In this document: positions 37,664 through 47,573 of the stretch, piece after piece
Position numbering within the stretch: the first letter of the stretch is position 1
Layout: every line of letters starts with the position of its first letter
Origin: Volvox africanus
Lineage: Eukaryota > Chlorophyta > Chlorophyceae > Chlamydomonadales > Volvocaceae
Direction: 5' to 3'
DNA: 64,000 nt
Assembly: GCA_030268105.1 (NCBI GenBank)
Contig: BSDZ01000008.1
Location: forward strand, 1-64,000
The notes under the pieces: model-generated
The model's database searches: none
What the model was told of the DNA's origin: nothing
Seen by the model: only the letters and a program-made list of their open reading frames with translations
Made by a program: the position numbers and the translations under genes

Positions 37664-38899
37664 CTATTTCGGCTGAGGTACAAACGGCGGCATTAGAGGG
37701 CAATCCTTCGTGGAATGATTCTCCGCACACCGTAGACAAACATTGGCCAATTTCCGACGCTCGAATTCGGAACGATTGCAATTCCATTTTGGCATAAATG
37801 TGTCGTCCGTACGAGTACGCTTCGCGTTGGGGTCGGAACGCTGTGCGGCTGCCGACGACGGCGCACCACCACGCTTCCTGTTCCTAGCTGGGTCCGAGCT
37901 CGGACCTGCTCCTCCTGTACCACGGACACCCGAGCTAGCGCCCCCGCGCGCCTTGCGTTGCCCGTTGCTGCGTCGCGTCGCGGCAGTAGGCGTGGGGCGG
38001 GTCGCGCCGAGGTCCTGGTCGAGAGCCACAGCTTCCCCAAGCGGATCCTGCACTTGCACGGCATTTGCACGAGGGGCAGACTTGACTTCTTCCTCGCCGG
38101 CAAGAAGTCGTATCTCCGCGCCCTTAGCAAAAGCGACCAACGTGTCATACGACTTGATCTGCGCTCCAACCAAGTCAGTGGCGCACCATTTAGCCAAAAG
38201 TTTCGTTAGGCCTCGCCTAAACCAAAAGACACGCTCAGATTCGGTGAGGTCAGCAATGGGAGTCACAAGTGCTTCGAAGCGTGACTGGTACGCAGGTACA
38301 TTTTCATCCCGACGCATGTGGTAGCTACCGGCTGCCAAAGCGTTACGAGCTTCCACATCGCGTGCTTGAACCTCAGTAGCGAATCGTGCGAGCAAAGCGG
38401 CGACTAACTCGTCAAAAGTATAGCTGCCCCGGGCGTTGGTCCAATTGCGATACCAGTCCTTCGCTGCGCCCTCGAGGGTGTTACCAACGAAGAGACACCT
38501 GATACCGTCATTATCGCCACCATGAACAGCTTGGAGGTACTTTTTAGCGTCACGCACGTACGCACGAGTTGCATCGGCTATGCTATGCCCTGGTGTCTTG
38601 TCGGTCAGCGAAATATTGAGCCTAGGAACGGGAATCGACAATCTCATCACCTCAGGGATGTCATCATGCCCTCGAGCTTGAGGTAATGGCAGAACCCTTG
38701 GTCCAGCAGTGTTGTCCATATTCGTGTTCACTGCTGAATGCGGCACAATTAAGTGAGCAGGGGTCTGAAGGAAAAGGGGCTCTTGAGTGGCTCGCGCGCC
38801 AACAGTCTCAAGACCTCTATCCGGCGCTCTAGCAGCTACAACGAAATCGGGTTGGCTAGCTAGGCTAGTGTGCGGCGTATCGTCGTGTTCCGCGGACAT
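37664..38899 (-). CDS. gag: Gag protein of gypsy element C (411 aa)
   Basis: It starts at an ATG (MSAEHDDTPH) and ends at UAG (37664-37666). The central part matches the retrotransposon Gag fold by pattern (DAKKYLQAVHGG, EGAAKDWYRNW, TFDELVAALLARF, VPAYQSRFEAL). A basic Arg/Ser/Gly-rich region is followed by a zinc knuckle at about 388-400, CLRCAENHSTKDC, which is CX2CX3HX4C, one residue shorter than the common CX2CX4HX4C. The protein would form the virus-like particle and package RNA. Pol lies downstream in the same frame after a single stop codon in the context AAA-UAG-GGG. Confidence 0.93.
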   Translation of the reverse strand: MSAEHDDTPHTSLASQPDFVVAARAPDRGLETVGARATQEPLFLQTPAHLIVPHSAVNTNMDNTAGPRVLPLPQARGHDDIPEVMRLSIPVPRLNISLTDKTPGHSIADATRAYVRDAKKYLQAVHGGDNDGIRCLFVGNTLEGAAKDWYRNWTNARGSYTFDELVAALLARFATEVQARDVEARNALAAGSYHMRRDENVPAYQSRFEALVTPIADLTESERVFWFRRGLTKLLAKWCATDLVGAQIKSYDTLVAFAKGAEIRLLAGEEEVKSAPRANAVQVQDPLGEAVALDQDLGATRPTPTAATRRSNGQRKARGGASSGVRGTGGAGPSSDPARNRKRGGAPSSAAAQRSDPNAKRTRTDDTFMPKWNCNRSEFERRKLANVCLRCAENHSTKDCPLMPPFVPQPK

Positions 38900-39350
38900 G
38901 GAGCACGAAACGATACCCTAGTTTTGCGTAATAGAAGCCGACTTCTATCGCAAAGGCAAGAGTACAAAGCGATTCGGTGAGCCTACCGACAGTACTCTTG
39001 AGAAGATTCAGCAAACTCAGCAAGTAATTGCCCAGCTGAGTCCTGATCTCCGTAGTTTGAGCAATGAGAGTCGCCAACTGGTCCGGGCGAAAGCCGGTCT
39101 CAGTCGCCGCGGCAAGCAATGCCGGTGCACTGAGATTACCTGCGACTCAGAGCATACACTTACACAACAAGTGCAGCAATCTAAGCAAAAGCAATTAAAC
39201 AATTTCAAACCGGAAGCGGCGGCGTCCAAAACGGCGCGGCCTAGGTCTTCGGCAAAAGTATCTAGCGGTCCTCGTGGTTCGTCGCTGGAACTCGCCATAG
39301 AAAGAACCTACTTCCGATTAGACAAAGAGAGACAGTTAGGCAACGAACCT

Positions 39351-39362
39351 GTCTCGATACCA
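39351..39362 (-). other. Primer binding site of element C
   Basis: Element strand TGGTATCGAGAC, three bases inside the 5' LTR. It resembles the initiator-Met tRNA type PBS (TGGTATCAGAGC) but with altered later bases. The same string precedes the LTR of element D (46746-46757), so it is conserved within the family. Confidence 0.7.
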
Positions 39363-39365
39363 AAT

Positions 39366-40190
39366 TGTTGTACCTCTCGTTCGCGTTTGCTCATGAGTAT
39401 CTGCACGTCTGGAGACTATCGACACCGATGCGCGAGCACTTGCAAGTACAGCAAGGCAAGCGAGAGCAAACAGAGACAGCGGAAGACTTCAAGACGAAGA
39501 GAGATATAACTTACGGTCTTACAGATCGGAATGATGCAATGGACGAAATCGCCGTCAGCGCCGGAAGCAAGCAATCATCACGCGGCGGTGATTAGCGAAG
39601 TTCAGGCTTTAGCTCGGGCTAAGTAGAATATCGTATAGCAATAGTAACATAGAACACACAAGTGTTCTCCGGTATCGAATGTCTTCTCTAGCTTAGCCGT
39701 CCTCGCATCTGTTATACTCGCAGCATCGCAATGCCGTACGATTCACATCAGGAGGCCGATCCTAGATGTGACAACCCTACTGCGTCTAGGCGATGTCTAC
39801 GTATAACAACGTTTAAGCCTTTCCGGCATTCGCATGATGCAAGGGTCCGGATAACGATATCCGGTTGCAGGGCATGTATCGCGACGAGTGCGGCGCTCTC
39901 AACGTGTGCTTAAATGAAGTAATATTATATCAGATAATATTACTTATCGTTTCGTAGCACGAGCATAATACGCACTTCAATGCTTCGAGCTTTCATGCAT
40001 GCTAGGCGGATTTGCCATGGTGCGATGTCGCGATGGATAATGACAACATGCCAAATGCATATATAAATGTATGCGAATACATTTATATCATGCAGATTCA
40101 TTCATATGTAATGCGTTCATCACAAAAGCACTTCGCCTCATAGGATCGCGTCGACCTACGCGTCGACGGGAAATGAACCGTAGCACAAGA
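39366..40190 (-). repeat. 5' LTR of gypsy element C
   Basis: 825 bp, same length as the partner LTR and about 99% identical. It should hold the promoter for the minus-strand transcript. It is followed by AACGT. Confidence 0.95.
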
Positions 40191-40979
40191 AACGTGGGGG
40201 CTCAGGGAGTAAGAAGAAACAGGTAACAAAGTGTCCACATACATAGTACCTAGAAGCACTGCCCATCCTAGACATGATTAAAAATATCGTAACCGAAAAT
40301 GATTGCTGGGTCGTGTCGGCTTAATTTACCTTTATGTATATGCATGTAAATAAGTATAATTTTCCTTTTCTGAACTTTTCAGGAGTTGTTTGAGGAGGTG
40401 AGCAAGGACGAGAGGAGTGAGGACGAGCAGGATGATGCCACCAGTGCGCGAGAGGACGACGACAACGACGATAGTGAAATAGAAGACTATTAGATAGAAC
40501 TAACATCTATCATGTTTGTTTCTAAGCTTATGTTAGAGCGGGCTGCTAAATGTGCGGTGGCAGATGAAGTTAGGATGTATGTACCTAATGATGATTGAAA
40601 TGATTGGTGCATGGTACAAATGATTATTTTACTCATAAACAAAATTTGATTGGCAGGATTGGATGTGTAGAAATTTGATTGTTTCGTTGAATTAATGGGT
40701 AGTCACTCACCAATGGCTGCTTACCTGGATGCTTTCCAAATAATGAGCTGTAAATTATTGCCTGAAATATCTTCATCTATCAAAACTGAAATATCTTCAT
40801 CTATCAAAACTGAAATCCTATTGATATTCTTCATAACAGCTACGTACATTATGACAGGATGGTTTCCATACACACAAAAATAATTCTGCAGCGGGTGGGC
40901 AAAACAGCAAACGATAACAGGAACGATAACTGAAACAGTAAAGAAATAACCAGAACGACCAAAAGTAGTTGCAGTGAGC

Positions 40980-41579
40980 AAGAATGCGAGGCTGCCTCAT
41001 ACGCAAAGCGAAAGTGGCGCGAATGTTGCTATCGCACGTGTAAGACCTTGCGAAGCGTGCGAATATGTTAGTTACATGCGTATAAAACTTTTACGTAACC
41101 CACAACTGCTAGCTGTGTACACATTATTCGCAGCATACGCAAGCATGCGTTAATGTGCGTAAATGCGCGTTAGGCGTGCATATATTGTGCGTTAGAGAAC
41201 TTTAAGTGCGTTAACTTCCATGCACGCTATGTATTTTTGCTTGTGTATGGGTCTCTAACGCTTGTGTTGCGTTAGGCCTAATGCACACCTTAGAATCTAT
41301 GTGGGTGCGTTTGACATTGCGTAAGTTCGTGTTAGGTTGCGTTAGCTAACGCAAAGTAAACGCAAACATTTTCGTTCCCTCCCAAAAACGTTTATTTGCG
41401 ATTGTGTTAGGTGCGTTAGGATTGCGTTAGCGATACGCAAACAATAACGCAATGCGTTTGATTTGCGTTAGGCTTTGCGTTAGCTCGCGTTAGTTCGCGT
41501 TAAGCTTGCGTTAGGCTTGCGTTAGGGGTCCCTAACGCGAGCCTAACGCGAGCTAACATACGAATTCCTTGTTATAGTG
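40980..41579. repeat. Right terminus and subterminal repeats of CACTA element B
   Basis: Dense GCGTTAG/CTAACGC and TGCGTAA motifs in both orientations, ending in CTTGTTATAGTG. Mirrors the left subterminal zone. Confidence 0.9.
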
Positions 41580-43609
41580 AACACGCAAAGGGCCTATCGA
41601 TAGGCTAAGGGTAACCCTGCCCACGATGGGATGCTTACCCCCGTCAGCAAGGGTAACCTGTGGACAATCAGACGACTCTGGGGTCAACCCCAGCGTATTC
41701 ACCTCTGCGACAGAGATGAAGTCGTCGTTGGCACCGGTGTCAACAAGTGCCTTCAGAGTACGGCCATTCAAACCGATCTGAACCACTGGGACACGGTTAT
41801 CTACGAGCGACTGCCCAGCAGATAACGTCAGTGCACTTAGGGCGGGTCCGTAACCTACGGCACCCTCATCAGGAGCTTCATACCAAACGTCAACCGAGTA
41901 GGATGTCCCTGGCCACGGAGCCAGCATACCCTCCCGATCCACACCATTAAACAAAACGGTGCCCGGCTCGAACCGGTGGACACACCGCATACCCCTTAAC
42001 GATGCCTCTGCCTTGCGCCGACAGAAAGCGGGGAGTAATACACATGCGGTGGTGCCTGGGTATTGATGCCTACATCTCCTGTAAACAGCCAACTGTTCCG
42101 ACATCTCACGCAGAGACGAGGGGATGAACAAAACCACGTGGTTAGACAGATCGATAGACGACAGGGGACGGCGAGGTGTAAACAAATTACACAACGAATC
42201 GAAGCAGAGAAGTCCCGTGCGTCCGTCAAGCGTGATGCGTCGCGCAATGACTCACTCGATCCAAGTACGCAAGGCAACAATGCCTTCACAGCTGGCCGTA
42301 AGGATGACCACCGACCACGCGTTAGTTCAGAAATCCCGGGCGGTGTCCCCTCCACAGGAACCCGGGCAAGCCCCTATTTCGGCTGAGGTACAAATGGCGG
42401 CAGTAACGGGCAATCCTTCGTAGGATGACTCTCCGCGCACCGTAGACAAACATTGGCCGCTTTCCGACGCTCGAACTTGGAACGATTGCAATTCCATTTT
42501 GGCAAAAATGAGTCATCCGTGCGAGTCCGCTTCACATTGGGGTCAGAGCGCTGTGCGGTTGCCGACGACGGCGCACCACCACGCTTCCTGCTCTTAGCCG
42601 GGTCCGAGCTCGGACCTGCTCCTCCTGACCCGCGGACACCCGAGCTAGCGCCCCCGCGCGCCTGGCGTTGCCGGTTGCTGCGTCGCGTCGCGGCAGTAGG
42701 CGTGGGGCGGGTCGCGCCGAGGTCCTGGTCGAGAGCTACAGCTTCCCCAAGCGGATCCTGCACTTGCACGGCATTTGCATGAGGGACAGACTTGACTTCT
42801 TCCTCACCGGCAAGGAGTCGTATCTCCGTACCCTTAGCAAAAGTGACCAAGGCATCATACGACTTGATTGGCACCCCTGCCAAGTCAGTAGCGCACCATT
42901 TAGTAAAAAGTTTCGTCAGGCCTCACTTAAACCAAAAGACACGCTCCGTTTCGGTGAGATCAGCAATGGGGGTCACAAGTGCTTCGAAGTGTGACTGGTA
43001 CGCAGGTACATTTTCACCCCGACGCATGTGGTAGCTACCGGCTGCCAAAACCTTACGAGCCTCCACATCACGTGCTTGAACCTCAGTAGCGAACCGTGCG
43101 AGCAAAGCGGCGATCATCTCCTCAAAAGTATAGTTGCCCCGGGCGGTGGTCCATTCACGATACCAGTCCTTCGCTGCGCCCTCGAGGGTGTTACCAACGA
43201 AGAGACACCTGATACCATCATTATCGCAACCATGAACAGCCTGGAGATACTTTTTAGCGTCACGCACGTACGCACGAGTTGCATCGGCTATGCTTGGTCC
43301 TGGTGTTTTTTCAGTCAGCGAGATATTGAGCCTAGGAACGGGAATTGACAATCTCATCACCTCAGGGATGTCATCATGCCCTCGAGCTTGAGGTAATGGC
43401 AGAACCCTTGGTCCAGCAGTGTTGTCCATATTCATGTTAACTGCTGAATGCAGCACAATAAAGTGAGCAGGGGTCTGAAGGACAAGGGGCTCTTGAGTGG
43501 CTCGCGTGCCAACAGTCTCAAGACCTCTATCCGGAGCTCTAGCAGCCACAACAAAATTGGGTTGGCTAGCTAAGCTAGTGTGCGGTGTATCGTCACGTTC
43601 CACGGACAT
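41580..43609 (-). pseudogene. Broken gag and pol 5' part of gypsy element A
   Basis: Gag (ATG at 43609) matches the gag of element C but is cut by one TGA at 42923-42925 (WFK then stop, where C has WFRRG). It then continues in frame to the same UAG at 42374-42376 with identical AAA-UAG-GGG context. Pol follows in the same frame, suffers a 4-base deletion near 42260 that shifts the frame, and reaches the protease (DTGAND, active-site DTGA intact) before the CACTA insertion. The zinc knuckle is present (CLRCAESHPTKDC). Confidence 0.9.
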
Positions 43610-44037
43610 GGAGCACGAAGCAATACCCTAGATTTGCGTAATAGAAGCCGACTTCTATCGCAAGGGCAAGAGTACAAAACGATTCAGTGAGCCTACCGAC
43701 AGTACTCTTGAGAAGATTCAGTAAACTCAGCAAGTACTTGCCCAGCTGAGTCCTGATCTCCGTAGTTCGGGTGATGAGAGTCGCCAAATGGTCCGGACGA
43801 AAGCCGGTCTCAGTCGCCACGGCAAGCAATGCCGGTGCACTGAGATTACCTGCGACTCAGAGCGTACACTTACACAACAAGTGCAGCAATCTAAGCAAAA
43901 GCAATTAAACAATTACAAACCGGAAGCGGCGGCGTCCAAAACGGTGCGGCCTAGGTCTTCGGCAAAAGTATCTAGCGGTCCTCGTGGTTCGTCGCTGGAA
44001 CTCGCCATAGAAAGAACCTACTTCTGATTAGACTTCT

Positions 44038-44871
44038 GATTGTACCTCTCCTTCGTGTTTGCTCATCAGTATCTGCGCGTCTGAAGGCTTTCAACACCGA
44101 TGCGCGAGCACTTGCAAGTACAGCAAGGCAAGTGCGAGCAAACAGAGACAGCGGAAGACTTCAAGACAAGAAGAGTTATAACTTACAGTCTTACAGATCG
44201 AAGCGGTGCAATGGAGGTAATCGCCGTCAGCGCCAGAAGCAAGCAATCATCACGTGGCGGTGAATAACAAAGTTTAGGCTTAGCTCGGGCTAAGTAGAAT
44301 AGCGTATAGTAATAATAGCGTAGAACACACGAATGTTCTCCGGTATTGAATGTCTTTTCTTGCTTAGCTGTCCTCGCATCTGTTATACTCGCAGCATCGC
44401 AATGTCGTACGATTCACACTAGGAGGCCGATCCTAAGTGTGACAACCCTACTGCATATAGGCAATGTCCATGTATAACAACGTATAAGCCTTTCCGGCAT
44501 TCGCATGATGCAAGGGTCCGAATAACTATATTCGGTTGCAAGGCATGTATCGTGACGAGTGCGGTGTTCCCGACGTATGCCATAATGATGTAATATTATA
44601 TCAAATAATATTACTTATCGCTCCGTAGCATGAGCATAATGCGCACTTCAATGATTCGGTATTTCATGCATGCTAGGCGGATTTGCCATGATGCGATGTT
44701 GCGATGGATAATGACAACATGCCAAATGTATATATAAATGTATGCGAATACATCTATATCATGCAGGTTTATTCATATGCAATGATCATTCATGCGTTCG
44801 TCAAGATAGCATTTCGCCTCGTAGGGTCGCATCGACCTACACATCGGCAGGAAATGAACCGTAGCACAACA
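44038..44871 (-). repeat. 5' LTR of gypsy element A
   Basis: Homologous to the 825-bp LTRs of element C but clearly diverged (for example ctctccttcg for ctctcgttcg, gctttcaac for actatcgac). The inner end is altered to ctgattgtacc; the outer end keeps GTAGCACAACA. Confidence 0.88.
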
Positions 44872-45102
44872 GTCACTGGCACCGGTATCCTCAAGTGCCT
44901 TCATCATTCGACGAGCGAGGCCGACTTCAATAACGGAAACACAATAATCTGTCAGAGTCGACTCCACAGATAACAAAAGTGATTCCAGGGCGGGCTCAAA
45001 ATTAACAAAACCCGCTACAGGAGCTTCATACCAGACATCAAAGGCATAGGACAATTCAGGCAACAGAACTGCGGATCCCGCCACGTTCACATCATCAATC
45101 AA
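44872..45102 (-). pseudogene. Protease-region remnant of element D
   Basis: Encodes SYAFDVWYEAPVAG and KALEDTGASD, matching the pre-protease and active-site region of element C ([23 protein letters not shown]). The reading frame continues into the LTR of element A, so only the N-terminal edge of the protease remains. Confidence 0.8.
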
Positions 45103-45655
45103 TACAGTGCCTGACTTGAATCAGAGGACACGTTGCATACTGTTTAACAAAGCGGTAGCCCTACGCTGGCTGTGAAATGGTAGCAACAAACATGCAGGAG
45201 TGTCCGGACATTGATGTCTACATCTCCTGTACCTGACCAGCTGTTCGAACGGCTCACTTTGAGATGAGGGGATGAACAAAACGTCATGTTCTCAAGAACT
45301 AAAGGCAACGATGCTTCACAGTTGGACATACGAATGACCACCGACCATGCATTTGTTCAGCTGTCCCGGATGGAGTCAACTCCGCATCAATCCAGGCATC
45401 CCCCCTACTTTGACCGTGGGGCCAAAGGTGGCAACAATGGCAATCCATCATGAGATAACCCACCGCACATCTCCAACAGAGAGTGATCTCCTTCCGATGC
45501 ACAAGCTTGGATTGTGTACACTCCCCTTTTGTCAGTCATGAGTCCTGCGCTTGCATGGCAGTCACATGAGGCACGAATCTCAAAGCATTCTGTCTAGCTG
45601 GAATACGCATCTCAGCTCTTAGGACAATTGGCATCACAAGAGCCTCAAAATGTGA

Positions 45656-46267
45656 TTAGTAGGCAGTTACAGTTTCATTCGGAAACATGAAAAATGAGCC
45701 AAAGGCTAACATACAGTGTGCCTCAATATTACGTGACTGAGCTTCTGGGGTAAAGCGTGCAAGTAGGGTGACAGTCAACTCATCAAACGTGAAGTTTTCC
45801 CATGCAGTAATCCCTTCATCATACCACGTCTTTGCTATAACCTTGAGGTTATTTCCAACAAAGAGACACCTCACCTCATCACGTTCACCGCCACGGACCA
45901 ACTGCAGGTACTTCCAAATATCACGTAGATAGGAACGAGTTGCATTCACAATGCCACGTTCAACATTCATATCATGTAAAATAAACAATTTCGGTGCCGG
46001 GATAGTAAACCACTTCACCTCATTACCGTCGGCGCGGCCTTGCATTTGAGGCGACAGCAAACCCCGTTGATCAGCGGTTCCATCTGTAACCGTCATGGCT
46101 GCCAAGTGTGGCGTAGTAAGATGGATAGGGGCCTGAAACACAAGAGGATCTTGAGCAGTAATTGTGTCAATAGTCGCAGGATCCCTATCAAACGTTCTAG
46201 GAACGGTACCCAGCTCAGGTTGACATGCCAAGCCTACAAATGACGGGTCGTCATGTCCCGCCATCAT
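45656..46267 (-). pseudogene. Gag remnant of element D (203 codons)
   Basis: Starts MMAGHDDPSFVGLACQPE and keeps the Gag signatures RSYLRDIWKYLQLVRGG, RCLFVGNNLKVIAKTWY and FTFDELTVTLLARF. It is roughly half identical to the gag of element C and stops shortly after FPNETVTAY, so the basic region and zinc knuckle are lost from this frame; remains lie further left, broken. Confidence 0.85.
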
Positions 46268-46758
46268 GGAACACTGACCAATATATTCAAATTGCGTGAC
46301 AATAAATGATGCACAAAATTCTAAAGCAAGTGTGCAAGCGATTCACACGAATCTAGCACAAGAGCACAAGCAATTTGGTCAGCACACCGACAGTACTCTT
46401 GTAGGCTTTGAGTAGATATGGCAGATACGTATTCAGTTGGTCCCTGTAGTCCGCGCGATCAAAGCCTCCAGCTGATTAGAACGCAAGTTGTAACCATGAG
46501 CTATCGCAAGCGGTGCCAGACCACCAGTTTCACCTGCAACTCAGAGCAAAGGCTCACGCCATATTTACAGTAAACTACAAAGGTATAAAAGCAATCACAA
46601 TTTGGAAGCAACAGTATCTAATATAGCGTGGACAAGTTCTTTGGCGATAATGTCTAGTGGGCTACGTCGCCCATCGTCGACAGTCGTCCTAGAAAGAAGT
46701 TACTTCCGATCGAGCATCATTAGGCAGTCAGGCAACGAACCTGTCTCGATACCAAATT

Positions 46759-47573
46759 TGTTGTATCCTTCCTTCTTCGATCATGGACTGAATCTGCACG
46801 TCTGAGTATTAGCTACACGTGCATGGTGCTTACGAACAGCGAGACACTTCAGTGCAAGCAACGTGACAGCGGAAGACTTATAAATAAAGAAAGATTCAAC
46901 TTACAATGATCTTCAGTTGCAAATTAGGGGTCTGCCGTCAGACCCCGCGGGCAGCGTTCATCATCCGGCTGGGAATGCTATGCTGGAATAGCTCAGGCCG
47001 ATAATAAATGAGTAAAACGTATATATCAGAATCAGACCGAGTTAAGTACACGAGTACTTGACCCAAATTAGTGTCAAGCCGACTTCGGTCTCTCGGCGGC
47101 TGTCCTCGCACCTATCACGTCGCGATACCGATGTGCAGTACAGGTCTCACTGGATTTCGATCTCAAGTGTGAGTACCTTCATAGTACTGTTCTGAATATC
47201 ATGTCATCCATGATATTATTGAATGCAACGCATGCAATATGCAAAGGTCCGAATATCGATATTCGGTTGCCAACCCAACCATCGCGATCGTCGCATTCTC
47301 GCATACGCGTATGGTTTATGACACGGATGAGGTAATAATATTTAAAGTATTATTACGTGGGATATTATGCCAACAGATAGATTGCGCATTAATTATCAGC
47401 CTCGAGTCAAACATGTTGACCGACAGCGCGATGTCGTAGATGATAATGCGACATGCCTGATTAGCTAGATATACTCGAGTATATCATGCTAATATGATTA
47501 TATCATGCTTCATAATGCTCAAATGTATTGCGGTCTATTTTGGTGTGCACGGTGATCGAACCGGCGTACAACA
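46759..47573 (-). repeat. 5' LTR of gypsy element D
   Basis: Starts TGTTGTATCC next to the PBS-like ctcgatacca, and ends plausibly at GCGTACAACA (815 bp, close to the 825-bp family length). Internal similarity to the C LTR is patchy (ccggttgcc/atattcggttgcc, cctcgca, gtccgaatatc). Confidence 0.65.

Larger units (their letters stand above)
32718..40190 (-). mobile_element. Near-intact chromodomain-type Ty3/gypsy retrotransposon C
   Basis: 7,473 bp on the minus strand. It has 825-bp LTRs beginning TGTTGTAC and ending ACAACA (the right copy has ACAAGA), a 5-bp target duplication AACGT (32713-32717 and 40191-40195), a PBS, a polypurine tract, and gag and pol in the order protease-RT-RNase H-integrase-chromodomain. 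The LTRs differ at only about seven sites over 825 bp (cat/cgt, acg/aca, tca/tcg, gta/gtt, caaat/cagat, atgatg/atggtg and the last bases), so the insertion is recent. Its host is the second-to-last exon of the CACTA-borne gene. Confidence 0.97.
30286..40493 (+). pseudogene. TnpA-like or captured gene of the CACTA element, broken
   Basis: Exon-like pieces with GT-AG borders can be chained: 30286-30683 (start exon incomplete, no ATG), about 30768-30821, 30861-30943, 31198-about 31510, 31710-31866, about 32081-32156, 32342-32424, 32511-32579, 32667-32717 joined to 40196-40222, and 40383-40493 ending TAG. The deduced protein has a possible helix-rich DNA-binding part (VDCFKKKWQK, then EFEKKPWKKLWNKESW), Ser/Lys-rich linkers and a very acidic tail (SEDEQDDATS). 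Two in-frame stops lie in the reading (TAG after SKRQK near 31770; TGA near 32573), and gypsy element C sits inside the second-to-last exon. It may be a TnpA-like subterminal-repeat binder or a captured host gene; the family is not recognised. Confidence 0.5.
29174..41579 (+). mobile_element. CACTA (En/Spm-type) DNA transposon B
   Basis: Termini are CACTATAACAAG at the left and its inverse, CTTGTTATAGTG, at the right, flanked by the 3-bp duplication AAC (29171-29173 and 41580-41582). Joining the flanks rebuilds a continuous gypsy pol sequence, which proves the insertion. CACTA termini with a 3-bp TSD and repeat-rich subterminal zones are hallmarks of the family. Without the nested gypsy element C it is about 4.9 kb. 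It carries one decayed multi-exon gene (30286-40493) and no recognisable tnp2-type transposase, so it is probably non-autonomous. 29621-30285 and 40494-40980 show no further genes. Confidence 0.93.
41580..44871 (-). mobile_element. Ty3/gypsy element A, right (5') part
   Basis: Colinear with element C from pol protease through gag, 5' UTR and 5' LTR. Together with 28271-29173 it forms one element split by the CACTA transposon. The region before the LTR has lost about 45 bp including the primer binding site. The far right end (GTAGCACAACA) is joined to the protease region of element D. Its 3' half is absent from the window. Confidence 0.93.
44872..47573 (-). mobile_element. Degenerate Ty3/gypsy element D (oldest layer)
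   Basis: A diverged relative of C and A, on the minus strand. From right to left it has a 5' LTR (46759-47573), a PBS-like string, gag remains (45656-46267), degraded sequence, and the start of pol (44872-45102) ending in the protease motif DTGASD. Element A is inserted immediately after that motif. Several frames are broken and most of pol is missing from the window. Confidence 0.85.

Noticed and set aside
40191..40195. Considered that the LTRs of C end at CACA (822 bp) without a target duplication
   Set aside because: Extending to ACAACA (ACAAGA in one copy) gives matching TGTTGT/ACAACA ends and a clean AACGT duplication, which also restores the host exon frame.
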